Source: an uncultured Lachnospiraceae bacterium
GTDB taxonomy: Bacteria > Bacillota > Clostridia > Lachnospirales > Lachnospiraceae
Length of the DNA: 64,000 nucleotides
Direction of reading: 5' to 3'
Assembly (NCBI GenBank): GCA_945868305.1
Contig: CAMBKU010000001.1
Location: 1 to 64,000, forward strand
The number at the start of each line of letters is the position of its first letter. The first letter of the stretch is position 1. This document shows positions 25,572 to 34,983 of this stretch, piece after piece. A program made the translations under genes and the position numbers. The notes below the pieces were generated by a model, which did not search any database, had not been told where the DNA came from, and was given only the letters and a program-made list of their open reading frames with translations.

Positions 25572-27875
25572 ATGTATGGAAAGATTGTAGATTATAGTTT
25601 AGAAGGGCAGAAGCTGGTTATTCAGTTTGAAAAGTATAAAGGTATCATTGAAGCATTCACAGATGAGATTATTAATGTGTTTTGCGGTTTTGAGACGGAA
25701 ACTCACCGGTCGAAGGCTATAGAGGGGGAAAAACACAAGGAAACTAAGGTTTCTGTTACCAAGGATGAGACAGGGCTTATTTTTACAACAGATAAACTGC
25801 GGGTTTATATTGCAGATGAATTTAAGGTAGATTTTTATGATGCAGAGGGCAGGCTGTTATGTGCAGATTACCGTGGAAAGCGCGAGTATGCAGAGCAGGT
25901 GAGCGAGGAATTTTTAGAGTTAATCCGTGCGGAAGGCCATGATGTTGCGGATGGAAACGGATTAGATTATAAGATTCAGGTCGTAAAAAAAATGCAGGGG
26001 GATGAGAAGTTTTACGGACTGGGAGATAAGACCGGATTTTTAGATAAAAAGTATTATGATTATGAGATGTGGAACTCTGATATTCCACAGGCGCATACAG
26101 ATTCCTTTAAGGCGCTCTATAAATCTGTGCCGTTTTTTATTACGCTGCGGGATACCTGTGTTTATGGACTGTTTTTTGATAATACCTACAAGACATTTTT
26201 TAATATGGCAAAAGAAAATGAAAAGTACTGCTTTTTCGGAGCAAACGAAGGAAATCTCGATTATTATTTTATTGGCGGAGCGTCCATGCAGGAGATACTA
26301 AAGAACTATACTTATCTTACCGGGCGTACACCGCTGCCACAGCTTTGGACACTGGGTTATCATCAGTCACGCTGGGGCTATGAGACAAAGGAGGAAATCC
26401 TTCATATTGCGGAGAAATACAGAGAGTATGAAATTCCGTGCGATACGATACATTTCGACATTGACTATATGGACGGTTACCGAGTGTTTACCTGGAATGA
26501 AAAAAACTTCGGAAAACCGGGCGAAGTGATAAAACAGATTGCAGATATGGGCTTTAAAACGGTGACAATTATCGATCCGGGTGTAAAGCTGGATCCTGGT
26601 TATGCGAAATATGATGAGGGAATAGAAGGAGGATATTTTGCAAAAACACCGGAGGGAGAAGTCTATGTGAATGCAGTGTGGCCGGGGGATGCGGTCTATC
26701 CGGATTATGGAAATCCGAAGGTGCGTTCCTGGTGGGCAGACAATCAGAAATATCTGCTTGAGTTGGGCGTGCGCGGGGTTTGGAACGATATGAACGAACC
26801 TGCAAGCTTTAACGGCGAGCTGCCAAAGGACGTGGTATTTACAGATGAGGATCGAGAGGCGAACCATGCGGCAATGCATAACGTGTATGGGCACTTGATG
26901 TCAAAGGCAACTTATGAAGGCTTAAAGAAATGGGATAAAAAGCGTCCGTTTGTGATCACAAGAGCATGTTATGCGGGCTCACAGAAATACACGACCTTCT
27001 GGACAGGAGATAACCAGAGCCTTTGGGCGCATCTTCAGATGGCGATTCCACAGATGTGCAACATGGGGCTTAGTGGTCTTTCGTTTATTGGAACGGATGT
27101 AGGAGGTTTCGGTGCGGATGCTACGGGGGAACTGCTTGCCCGTTGGGTGGAAGTAGGTTGTTTTTCACCGCTGTTTCGAAATCACTGTTCTAAGGGAAGT
27201 ATACACCAGGAACCGTGGCTGTTTGGGGACGAAGTGCCTGCCATTTATAAAAAATATGTGGAACTGCGTTATCGGTTGCTTCCGTATCTCTATGATTTGT
27301 TTTATGAAGGTGAACAGACGGGAATGCCAATCATAAGACCGCTTGTACTGCATTATGAAAAAGATAAAGAAACATATGAGATGAACAGCGAGTTTTTATT
27401 TGGAGAAAATATTTTAGTGGCTCCGGTCACCGAACAGGGAGCGACGAAAAAGATTGTTTATCTGCCGGAAGGAATCTGGTATGATTATGATACAAAAGAG
27501 AAAATATCCGGCGGAAGCTACTTCTTAAAGGATGCACCGCTTTCTGTCTGCCCGATGTATGTAAAAGCTGGCAGTATTCTGCCGAATTATGAGCCTATGC
27601 ATTACATCGGGGAGATTGAACTTGATACCTTGATTTTAGATGTTTATCCGGGCGAGGGAGAATATCTGCATTATCAGGACAATGGAGAGGACTTCGAATA
27701 CCGCAACGGAGCATATAATCTCTATCGTTTCCGTCAGACGGACGGTGTGCTTACGATTGAACTTCTGCATGATGGTTATGATAAAAAATACAAACAGTTT
27801 AAAATCCGGTGCGGAAAAACGGAGACTATTGTTCCGTTTACAGGAGAAACCATTAAAGTGAGGGAAAGCCTATGA
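25572..27875 (+). CDS. GH31 alpha-glucosidase
   Basis: A 767-residue glycoside hydrolase family 31 enzyme: an N-terminal beta-sandwich (about 1-240), a TIM barrel (about 255-620) and C-terminal beta domains. The nucleophile is D406 in WNDMNEP and the acid/base is D480 in WTGDNQSLW. It lacks a signal peptide, so it works in the cytosol on imported maltose-, isomaltose- or related alpha-glucosides. The type resembles alpha-glucosidases described in gut Blautia/Ruminococcus. AAGGAGGAACG precedes the ATG. Its last four bases overlap the patatin start (ATGA), indicating coupled translation. Confidence 0.94.
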   Translation: MYGKIVDYSLEGQKLVIQFEKYKGIIEAFTDEIINVFCGFETETHRSKAIEGEKHKETKVSVTKDETGLIFTTDKLRVYIADEFKVDFYDAEGRLLCADYRGKREYAEQVSEEFLELIRAEGHDVADGNGLDYKIQVVKKMQGDEKFYGLGDKTGFLDKKYYDYEMWNSDIPQAHTDSFKALYKSVPFFITLRDTCVYGLFFDNTYKTFFNMAKENEKYCFFGANEGNLDYYFIGGASMQEILKNYTYLTGRTPLPQLWTLGYHQSRWGYETKEEILHIAEKYREYEIPCDTIHFDIDYMDGYRVFTWNEKNFGKPGEVIKQIADMGFKTVTIIDPGVKLDPGYAKYDEGIEGGYFAKTPEGEVYVNAVWPGDAVYPDYGNPKVRSWWADNQKYLLELGVRGVWNDMNEPASFNGELPKDVVFTDEDREANHAAMHNVYGHLMSKATYEGLKKWDKKRPFVITRACYAGSQKYTTFWTGDNQSLWAHLQMAIPQMCNMGLSGLSFIGTDVGGFGADATGELLARWVEVGCFSPLFRNHCSKGSIHQEPWLFGDEVPAIYKKYVELRYRLLPYLYDLFYEGEQTGMPIIRPLVLHYEKDKETYEMNSEFLFGENILVAPVTEQGATKKIVYLPEGIWYDYDTKEKISGGSYFLKDAPLSVCPMYVKAGSILPNYEPMHYIGEIELDTLILDVYPGEGEYLHYQDNGEDFEYRNGAYNLYRFRQTDGVLTIELLHDGYDKKYKQFKIRCGKTETIVPFTGETIKVRESL

Positions 27876-29164
27876 AACGTGCGGTTGCATTAAGCGGCGG
27901 TGGCACAAAAGGCTCTTATGAGGTCGGTGTCTGGCGCGCATTGAAGGAACAGGGGATTGATTACCAGATTGTGACAGGAACCTCCATCGGTTCCATTAAC
28001 GGGGTGTTTATGGCTTCCGGTGAGTATGAGCGTGCCTTTGAACTCTGGGACACTATCAAGATGGAGAATATGATGGAGGATGGGATAAATCTGACAGAAA
28101 CCATTGAAGGTATGTTGGAACAAAAAGATGCCATCCGGCCTTTTCTAAAAAAATACGTCAAAAATAAAGGTGCGGATATTTCGCCCTTTAATGAATTTAT
28201 TGAAAAAATGGTGGATGAGGAGGCATTGCGAAACTCGGAGATTGATTTTGGACTGGTGACTACGCAGTTTCCTTCCCTAAAAGGAATCGAGATGCGAAAA
28301 GCCGATATGGGGAAGGGGATGTTAAAAGATTATCTTTTGGCGTCGTCTGCTATCTTCCCGTTGTTTCCCATGCACAAAATCGGGGAGGATACGTATGTGG
28401 ATGGTTGCTATTATGACAACCTTCCGATTGATTTTGCCATTAAGATGGGAGCGGAGGAAGTGATTGCTGTAGACCTCCGAACCAATCCGGCACATCCCAA
28501 TTATAAAAAGCGCCCTTATGTGACATATATCAAACCGACCCGTTCACTTGGCACGATGATGAATTTTGATCATGAACTACTGATGGATAATATGCAGATG
28601 GGCTATCAGGATGCAAAAAAAGTATTTGGAACATACAGCGGATTTTTATATACCTTTATCAATACGGACTTTTCTGAGTGGAAGGAAAACATATGGGAAT
28701 TTACAAAACAAATTGCAAAAGCAGAGGCAACGCTTTCTGAAAGCCGATTTGGAAAAATCGTAAAGCCAGGGGACGTCAGCAGAGTTTTTGCAGAGCTTGA
28801 AGCCTATACGGATGAACGGAAGTTAGACAGAGTAGATTATTTTGTGCGTGGTGCAGAAATCGCAGCAGAGATTTTTGGATTGGATGTCAGAGAAACGTAT
28901 GAATTTTCAGCATTTATCGAAAAGATAAAAAAAGCTGTTCCGTCCAGAGAAAACTGTGCAGATGTGGAAATCTTCTGCGGAAAGAATAAACGCGGTATCA
29001 TTCAGAAAATTGCGGAATGGAAGCTGAAAAGTGAAAGTACTTATATCACGGCTTGCATCTATCATGCGTTTGTGGAAAAGCAGATTGATGATATGGAGGA
29101 AGTTGGGCTTCTTACGTTGCTTCCGCGGGAACTTCTTGCAGCCGCATTTTTGTATGCGCTTTGA
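27872..29164 (+). CDS. Patatin-like phospholipase
   Basis: A 430-residue protein with an N-terminal patatin domain (about 1-215). The oxyanion loop is SGGGTKG (8-14), the nucleophile is S38 in GTSIG and the partner is D177 in YVDG, so the Ser-Asp dyad is intact. The remaining 215 residues are of unknown function and highly charged. There is no signal peptide, so it may act on the inner membrane face. It overlaps the GH31 gene by four bases, an odd functional pairing, and is followed after 57 bases by a small unknown gene. Confidence 0.88.
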   Translation: MKRAVALSGGGTKGSYEVGVWRALKEQGIDYQIVTGTSIGSINGVFMASGEYERAFELWDTIKMENMMEDGINLTETIEGMLEQKDAIRPFLKKYVKNKGADISPFNEFIEKMVDEEALRNSEIDFGLVTTQFPSLKGIEMRKADMGKGMLKDYLLASSAIFPLFPMHKIGEDTYVDGCYYDNLPIDFAIKMGAEEVIAVDLRTNPAHPNYKKRPYVTYIKPTRSLGTMMNFDHELLMDNMQMGYQDAKKVFGTYSGFLYTFINTDFSEWKENIWEFTKQIAKAEATLSESRFGKIVKPGDVSRVFAELEAYTDERKLDRVDYFVRGAEIAAEIFGLDVRETYEFSAFIEKIKKAVPSRENCADVEIFCGKNKRGIIQKIAEWKLKSESTYITACIYHAFVEKQIDDMEEVGLLTLLPRELLAAAFLYAL

Positions 29165-29221
29165 AACCAAAAGGAAATTTTTTGCATATACTATAGAGAA
29201 GTTAAATGCAGGAGCAGAGCA

Positions 29222-29680
29222 ATGGATTATAATATGGAAGATTATTTCCGTATGCAGCAGTCCGGTGGATATAAAATGCCCTTTTATATGGCATACCCCA
29301 TGCAGAATGTCTATCTGAACGAGATAGAATATGAGAGGGACCGGGAACGAATGAAAGAATTGTATCCGCAGGAAGCAAAGCGGATTCAAAAGGCAGTCGA
29401 AGAAGAATGTGATAAGATGGAATATGACGGAAGTCTGATGTTTGATGAGTATCCGGATCGTGTCATGGTACAGAGATTGTGTGACAACATCTACAATACT
29501 GTGTACGGACAGCAGGTGTCGGATGTTAACACCGAAGAATATCGCGACCGTAGACTGCAAGGAGGCAATCAGCCACCCAGACGTCCAAATCCGGGTGGCA
29601 GAGACTTGATACAGGTACTTCTTTTTGATGAGATGTTCCGCAGACGGTGCAGACATCACAGATGTCGCCGCTGGTGGTAA
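29222..29680 (+). CDS. Small unknown protein, Arg/Cys/His-rich C-terminus
   Basis: A 152-residue protein with no signal or membrane segment. The N-terminal third is rich in Tyr and Met, the middle is a charged helix-like region (about 35-100), and the final 45 residues are Pro/Gly then Arg/His/Cys-rich, ending in RRW-W. I recognise no named family, though similar small proteins seem frequent in Lachnospiraceae. GCAGGAG precedes the ATG. It ends 44 bases before a hairpin at 29725. Confidence 0.7.
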   Translation: MDYNMEDYFRMQQSGGYKMPFYMAYPMQNVYLNEIEYERDRERMKELYPQEAKRIQKAVEEECDKMEYDGSLMFDEYPDRVMVQRLCDNIYNTVYGQQVSDVNTEEYRDRRLQGGNQPPRRPNPGGRDLIQVLLFDEMFRRRCRHHRCRRWW

Positions 29681-29724
29681 ATTGCATGAAATAAGGGCTT
29701 GAGGTTTTAGCGGAAACGAATTAC

Positions 29725-29760
29725 AATATAGCTATCGTGCTTTCGATAGCTATATTATTT
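29725..29760 (+). terminator. Perfect 13-bp hairpin, probable terminator
   Basis: AATATAGCTATCG (29725-29737) pairs exactly with CGATAGCTATATT (29744-29756) around six bases. The T-tract after it is weak (ATTTT), and the next gene starts close by, so it may instead be a leader hairpin. Confidence 0.6.
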
Positions 29761-29792
29761 TGGAGATTTATTTTGAAAGAGAGGACAGGCCT

Positions 29793-32318
29793 GTGAAGAA
29801 GGGGATAATAAAAGCAGGTGTTTTAACGGTTTTGTTTTTCGCAGCGTTGTTTTTCTTCAGCTTTGCGACAAACCAGAACAATGAAGACCTTACAACGGAA
29901 ATGGCAAATGCCACTTTACCGATGATACATTTATATACAGGAGAAACACAGATTAATGAACTGCATGGTTATACATCCGAGATGGATGCTTCTTATATGC
30001 GGGATTCAATTACGCCAGTGGGAGAGGATATGAAGATTCCGACTTCGATTCAGACCTTTGGGACGGACATCGATGCCATATCTTACAAAATCCGCAGTAT
30101 GGACGGGAAAGATCTGATTGCGGAGGCTGAGATTGCCGACTATGTAGAAAACGCCGGTTTTATAGCTGTTCAGATTCCGATTCAGAACCTGATCAAAGAG
30201 GGACAGGAGTATAATCTGATTATTGAACTCAAGCACAAGGATGAAGTTTATTACTATTATACAAGAATCTTAAAAAGTGAAGGCGATAATGTTGAACCAT
30301 GTGTGGAGTTTGCTTTAAATTTTCATGAAATGACATTCAATCCGGACAAGTCATCGGGGCTTGCAACTTATATGGAACCGGATGCTTCGGCAGATAATTC
30401 CACGTTGCATCATGTATCAATCAATTCCACCTTAAGTCAGGTGACCTGGAATAAATTTGAGGGAACGCCGCTTTCAGATCCTGTGGTATCGGTAAAAGAG
30501 ATTCAGGGTTCCTACAATGTGGTGACACTATCTTATGTTATGACATCGACCGGGGATAATGGAGAACTGGAATATTATAATGTGGAGGAATATTATCGTA
30601 TTCGTTATACGGCATCCAGAATATATTTGCTCAATTTTGAGCGTACTATGAATCAGATTTTCAGAGGAGAAAATGACAGCTTTTATGATGACTGTATTCA
30701 GCTTGGTATCCGTTCGGGAGATGTTGCCTACCAGTCAAATGAAAACGGTTCGGTTGTCTGCTTTGTGCAGGAGGGCGAGCTTTGGAGCTATGATGAGAAT
30801 AATGACAGACTTTCCCAGGTGTTCAGTTTCCGGGGATTTGAAGGAATAGATGCCAGAGAAAATTATAATCAGCACGATATTAAAATCATTGATATTGATG
30901 AAGCTGGCAGTATCAATTTTGCGGTGTATGGCTACATGAATCGCGGTGAGCATGAAGGACAGGTCGGCATCGGAGTTTACCATTATGATAGCGTGGCAAA
31001 TACGGTGGAAGAAGAAGTATTTTTGCCGTCCAATCAATCCTATCAGGTGATGAAATCAAACATTGGACAGATTATTTATGAAAATGAAGACAGGCAGCTT
31101 TATATTATGATGGAAGGAACGGTTTACAGGATAGATTTGTCCACCCGTGAAAAGGAAGAAATTGTATCCGGGTTGCGGAAGGATACTTATGCCATTTCAG
31201 ATACGGACGAGTATTTTGCCTACATTGAAGGAGAGGACAGCAATGCAGCGGGAAGTGTCCATGTTATGGATTTTTCTAATGGCAGCGATTATACTATCGA
31301 AGCAGGGGCAGGAGAGTACATCCGTCCGCTTGGCTTTATGCAGGGGGATTTTATTTATGGGCTTGCCAGAGCAGATCAGGTGACTACGGATGCGGCAGGA
31401 AAAACGACATTTCCCATGTATAAAATTTGCATTGTGGATATCGGAAGTGGTTCCCATGAAGTGTTAAAAGAATATCAGAAAGATGGATATTTTATTTCCG
31501 GAATCCGGATTTCGGACTATACGATATATCTGGACCGCCTGATGTACAACGGAATGGCATATGTGCAGACAGATTCCGACACGATTATGAATCGGGAAGG
31601 CGATGCCTTAAAGACTGTGGAAATTCATGAGACAAACACAGAGAAAAAGGAAACACAGTATCAACTGAAATTGGCAGACGAAATCAGTGATACTTCACCG
31701 AAGCTTTTGACTCCAAAACAGATTGTGGTGGAAGAAGACCGCACGGTTGTTATGGAACTTCCAAATCAAGGAGAGAAATATTACGTTTACAGCAAGGGAG
31801 AGGTAGTTCTTGCTACTTACAGTCTTTCTGAGGCAATTGGAAAGGCAAATGAGACAATGGGCGTGGTCATTGGTGATGGGCAGAGCTATATCTGGAAACG
31901 GGCGAGAAAGACAAGCTGTAGTTCTCTGGCTGTGACAGTAGGAGATTCCGATGCAACCGGAAGTTCTATTGCAAAATGTATTAGTGCTCTGCTTCAGACG
32001 AAAGAGATTAATCTGAATGTACAGGAACTTTTAGCCAGCGGAGATACACCGAAGCAGGTGTTAGAGGACAGCATGCAGGAGTGCAGGATTCTGGATTTGA
32101 GTGGCTGTAGTGTGGAGGAACTGTTATATTATATTAGTAATGGAACTCCGGTATTTGCCATGATAAATGACAATGATGCGGTATTGCTGGTAGGCTATGA
32201 TGCAGCGAATATTGTATATTATGATCCGGCATCTGAAAAAAATGTTTCCAAGCCTATGGAAGAAGCTCAGGCAATTTTTTCGCAGGCGGGAGACACCTTC
32301 TTTACTTATATCGAGTAA
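29793..32318 (+). CDS. Membrane-anchored surface protein, propeller-like with degenerate C39 end
   Basis: About 841 residues. A membrane segment follows the basic start (about residues 7-25), so most of the protein is outside the cell. The middle (about 310-620) has repeated beta-strand blocks such as VCFVQEGELWSYDENN that suggest a beta-propeller. The last 160 residues resemble a papain-like C39 peptidase: a Cys in TSCSSLAV, then NGTPVFAMINDNDAVLLVGYD, where the usual catalytic His before LVGYD is missing. It is thus probably a binding rather than cutting domain. GTG 29793 was chosen over TTG 29760 because it follows GAGAGG and keeps a normal signal start. Confidence 0.72.
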   Translation: MKKGIIKAGVLTVLFFAALFFFSFATNQNNEDLTTEMANATLPMIHLYTGETQINELHGYTSEMDASYMRDSITPVGEDMKIPTSIQTFGTDIDAISYKIRSMDGKDLIAEAEIADYVENAGFIAVQIPIQNLIKEGQEYNLIIELKHKDEVYYYYTRILKSEGDNVEPCVEFALNFHEMTFNPDKSSGLATYMEPDASADNSTLHHVSINSTLSQVTWNKFEGTPLSDPVVSVKEIQGSYNVVTLSYVMTSTGDNGELEYYNVEEYYRIRYTASRIYLLNFERTMNQIFRGENDSFYDDCIQLGIRSGDVAYQSNENGSVVCFVQEGELWSYDENNDRLSQVFSFRGFEGIDARENYNQHDIKIIDIDEAGSINFAVYGYMNRGEHEGQVGIGVYHYDSVANTVEEEVFLPSNQSYQVMKSNIGQIIYENEDRQLYIMMEGTVYRIDLSTREKEEIVSGLRKDTYAISDTDEYFAYIEGEDSNAAGSVHVMDFSNGSDYTIEAGAGEYIRPLGFMQGDFIYGLARADQVTTDAAGKTTFPMYKICIVDIGSGSHEVLKEYQKDGYFISGIRISDYTIYLDRLMYNGMAYVQTDSDTIMNREGDALKTVEIHETNTEKKETQYQLKLADEISDTSPKLLTPKQIVVEEDRTVVMELPNQGEKYYVYSKGEVVLATYSLSEAIGKANETMGVVIGDGQSYIWKRARKTSCSSLAVTVGDSDATGSSIAKCISALLQTKEINLNVQELLASGDTPKQVLEDSMQECRILDLSGCSVEELLYYISNGTPVFAMINDNDAVLLVGYDAANIVYYDPASEKNVSKPMEEAQAIFSQAGDTFFTYIE

Positions 32319-32403
32319 TATGGATGGCGGTATTTGTGAAAAGCAGGAATTGACAAATCGGACAGATATGCTAAAATAAAGAAAATTTCACAAGATGGAA
32401 AAA

Positions 32404-32434
32404 GGCAACGACGCAAAATTCGTTGCCTTTTTTT
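32404..32434 (+). terminator. Terminator after the surface protein gene
   Basis: GGCAACGA (32404-32411) pairs exactly with TCGTTGCC (32420-32427), followed by seven T. Confidence 0.92.
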
Positions 32435-32507
32435 GAGGATTTGCTTTAGCAAACTAAAGCGTAAACGTGTGAGAATATACGATAAGGGAAAGATAAGGAG
32501 TGGTTTT

Positions 32508-33899
32508 ATGGAAACGTTACAAAAGATACTGGAGACAGTAGACAGCTTTGTCTGGGGACCGGTCATGCTGGTGCTTTTAGTCGGCACCGGAGTATTTCTG
32601 ACGGTTAAATTGAGATTTCGGACGTGGAGAAATCTTGGCTATGCATTGAAAAGCACATTGAGTAAGGAAGCGAGGACAAAGAAACGGGGAACCGGAGATG
32701 TCTCTCCGTTTGCAGCGCTTACGACAGCGCTTGCAGCGACGATTGGAACCGGAAATATTGTCGGAGTTGCAACCGCTATGGTTTCCGGTGGACCGGGAGC
32801 GCTGGTCTGGATGGAGATTTCGGCACTGTTTGGTTTGACGACCAAATTCAGTGAGTGTATGCTGGCAGTAAAATACCGGAAGGTGAATGAGCACGGAGAG
32901 ATGACCGGTGGGCCGATGTATACCATGAAAAGAGGATTTAAAAACAAAAAGATCGGTGCGCTTTTAGGATTTTTATTTGCGTTGTTTGCAGTAATCGCAT
33001 CTTTTGGCATCGGAAATATGACACAGGCAAATTCGATTTCTTCTGCGCTAAATTCTACGTTTTCGATTCCAACCTGGGTGACTGGCGTGGTAGTTACAAT
33101 TTTGGCATTGGTTGTTATTGTAGGTGGTATAAAAACAATTTCCAAAGTATCATCTGTTGTGGTACCGGTTATGGCAATTTTTTATCTGATAGGAGGAATT
33201 ATTGTAATTATTGGAAATATTTCAAATCTTCCTGCAGGTGTCGTAATGATCTTTAAGATGGCATTCAGCGTCAAAGCAGTGGGCGGTGGACTTTGCGGTT
33301 CCATTACGGCAGCGATGATGAATGCGATGCATTTTGGAGTGGCAAGAGGATGTTTTTCTAATGAAGCAGGTATGGGTTCTGCGGCGATTACAGCAGCATC
33401 TGCGACGACGGATAATGCAGTTCGTCAGGGCTATATTAATATGACAGGGACTTTTTGGGATACGATTGTCGTGTGTACTGTTACCGGTCTTTGCATTGCA
33501 AGTTCAGGAGCGCTTGGTACGGTAAATCCGGCAACGGGCGAACTGTTTATAGGTGCAGAGCTTACAATGGAAGCGTTTAAAACAGTGCTCGGTGAGGCAG
33601 GAGCGGTAATCGTTTGCATCGGCATTGTGCTGTTTGCGTTTTCTACGATTTTAGGATGGGAGTATCACGGAGAAAAAGCTTTTGAGTATCTTTTCAATTC
33701 TCCGAAATATAATATGGTATATCGTATTGTATTTTCACTAATCGTTTATGTCGGAGCAACGACAGCGCTTGACATTGTATGGGATTTTTCTGACATTGCC
33801 AATGCGTTAATGGCGGTTCCGAATCTGATTTGTCTTTTGGTGTTAAGCGGTGAAATCAAGCGTGATGTGGAAGAATTTCAGAAGGAAATAGACGGTTAA
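32508..33899 (+). CDS. AGCS family alanine/glycine:cation symporter
   Basis: A 463-residue membrane transporter with about 11 helices, of the AGCS family that brings in alanine or glycine with sodium or protons. Family signatures include TTALAATIGTGNIVGVATA (about 68-86), ALVWMEISALFG and RGCFSNEAGMGSA. The ATG at 32508 has AAGGAG about eight bases before it; in-frame starts further upstream lie within the previous terminator region. It stands as a single gene; the following gene begins 160 bases downstream. Confidence 0.93.
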   Translation: METLQKILETVDSFVWGPVMLVLLVGTGVFLTVKLRFRTWRNLGYALKSTLSKEARTKKRGTGDVSPFAALTTALAATIGTGNIVGVATAMVSGGPGALVWMEISALFGLTTKFSECMLAVKYRKVNEHGEMTGGPMYTMKRGFKNKKIGALLGFLFALFAVIASFGIGNMTQANSISSALNSTFSIPTWVTGVVVTILALVVIVGGIKTISKVSSVVVPVMAIFYLIGGIIVIIGNISNLPAGVVMIFKMAFSVKAVGGGLCGSITAAMMNAMHFGVARGCFSNEAGMGSAAITAASATTDNAVRQGYINMTGTFWDTIVVCTVTGLCIASSGALGTVNPATGELFIGAELTMEAFKTVLGEAGAVIVCIGIVLFAFSTILGWEYHGEKAFEYLFNSPKYNMVYRIVFSLIVYVGATTALDIVWDFSDIANALMAVPNLICLLVLSGEIKRDVEEFQKEIDG

Positions 33900-34058
33900 G
33901 CGTAGAGCCAAAAGTACCATAAAATTGTATAGAAAATTAGTGTAATATGTAACACTTTTGTTTATAATGGCAGATTTTCTCGAAATCTATTGCAAATTTT
34001 GACGAAATAAGGTATATTACAACATGTACCAGAACATAAGGAAGTGTAAGAGAACAAT

Positions 34059-34316
34059 ATGAGTAGAAAAAAAGAAGTAATCGTATCAGATGTTTCTAAA
34101 AAACACGATAATCCTATTGCAGAGTTAGTACAGGTTGCATGCTGTTTTGACAGCGAGATTATTTTAGAGAGTAATAATCGTAAAATCAATGCAAAGAGTA
34201 TTATGGGGATTATGGCATTCAATCCAACCGTTGGTATGTCAGTGGACATTGTGGTGGATGGAAAGGATGAAGAAGAAGCATTACAGGCAATGGAAAAATT
34301 TTTAGTTTGTGAATAA
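34059..34316 (+). CDS. HPr-like protein lacking the active-site Arg
   Basis: An 85-residue HPr family protein. The regulatory serine region KSIMGIM (S47) is fully kept, and H16 aligns with the phosphorylated His, but its context is KHDNP instead of HARP, so the Arg that helps phosphotransfer is replaced by Asn. That suggests a regulatory protein similar to Crh in Bacillus, acting with CcpA, rather than a sugar-transport carrier. It could still accept phosphate. A good SD (AAGGAAG) lies before the ATG. The next gene follows 19 bases later. Confidence 0.8.
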   Translation: MSRKKEVIVSDVSKKHDNPIAELVQVACCFDSEIILESNNRKINAKSIMGIMAFNPTVGMSVDIVVDGKDEEEALQAMEKFLVCE

Positions 34317-34335
34317 TTGATTGGGAGGATTTACA

Positions 34336-34854
34336 ATGAAAAAGAAACCAGTAAAAACTGTAACAGCGAAGACACTTAATCAGACAAAGGCAGAGGAGAA
34401 GACTCCGTCAACAACTACTACAACGGGTACAGCAAAAACAACAGAGACAGCAAAGGTACAGGAAGCAGTTAAGACTGCGGAAGAAGCAGCAAAGAAGACA
34501 GAAGCTAAAATTACAGAGAAGGTAAATGAAGTAGCTTCCAAGGCAACAGAGAAAGTAGTAGAGACAACAACAGATGTAAAAGAAGCAGCAAAGAAAACTG
34601 CAGCTAAAGTTACAGCGAAAAAACCGGTAGCAAAGAAAGTGGAGAAAGAACCGTTGGTTCCGGAAGTATATTTGCAGTATGCAGGTCGTGAAGCAAATCA
34701 GAACGACATCATTACAGCAATTACGGATAAGTATGTTGCAGAGGGACATAGAGCAAGTGCAATCAAAACTTTGCAGGTTTATGTAAAACCGGAAGAAAAT
34801 GCGGCATATTATGTAATCAATCAGAAAGTTGCAGGAATGGTTCCACTGTTTTAA
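34336..34854 (+). CDS. Lys/Ala/Thr-rich protein with C-terminal DUF6465-like domain
   Basis: A 172-residue protein. The first 105 residues are low complexity, made of repeated Lys, Ala, Glu and Thr blocks like histone H1 or LEA proteins, with predicted coiled coil at 45-95. The last 65 residues form a compact domain with VYLQYAGREANQNDIITAI and KPEENAAYYVIN, matching DUF6465 as I recall it. DNA or cell-wall binding is possible. TTGGGAGG precedes the ATG at 34336. Likely co-transcribed with the HPr-like gene. Confidence 0.75.
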   Translation: MKKKPVKTVTAKTLNQTKAEEKTPSTTTTTGTAKTTETAKVQEAVKTAEEAAKKTEAKITEKVNEVASKATEKVVETTTDVKEAAKKTAAKVTAKKPVAKKVEKEPLVPEVYLQYAGREANQNDIITAITDKYVAEGHRASAIKTLQVYVKPEENAAYYVINQKVAGMVPLF

Positions 34855-34891
34855 GAGTTGAAAATTTTATTTGAAATATGATTAACGAAAG

Positions 34892-34929
34892 AAGAAGTTT
34901 TTCGGAACATGATTCGGAAAACTTCTTTT
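34892..34929 (+). terminator. Terminator of the HPr-like unit
   Basis: AAGAAGTTTT (34892-34901) pairs with AAAACTTCTT (34918-34927), followed by a short T stretch. Confidence 0.65.
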
Positions 34930-34947
34930 CTATTCTATTAAAGAAAA

Positions 34948-34976
34948 AAGAACGGCTTACAAACCGTTCTTTTTTT
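34948..34976. terminator. Bidirectional terminator
   Basis: AAGAACGG (34948-34955) pairs with CCGTTCTT (34964-34971); T-tract follows on the plus strand and an A-tract precedes it, so it works for the prs gene on the minus strand too. Confidence 0.88.
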
Positions 34977-34983
34977 ACGTATT

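Noticed and set aside
28907-29659. A 250-codon minus-strand frame over the patatin end and the small unknown gene
   Set aside because: Opposing plus-strand genes have good ribosome sites and sensible composition; this frame does not.
34321-34854. The Lys/Ala-rich gene as a true histone H1 homologue
   Set aside because: The resemblance is compositional only; the folded C-terminal domain is of another kind.
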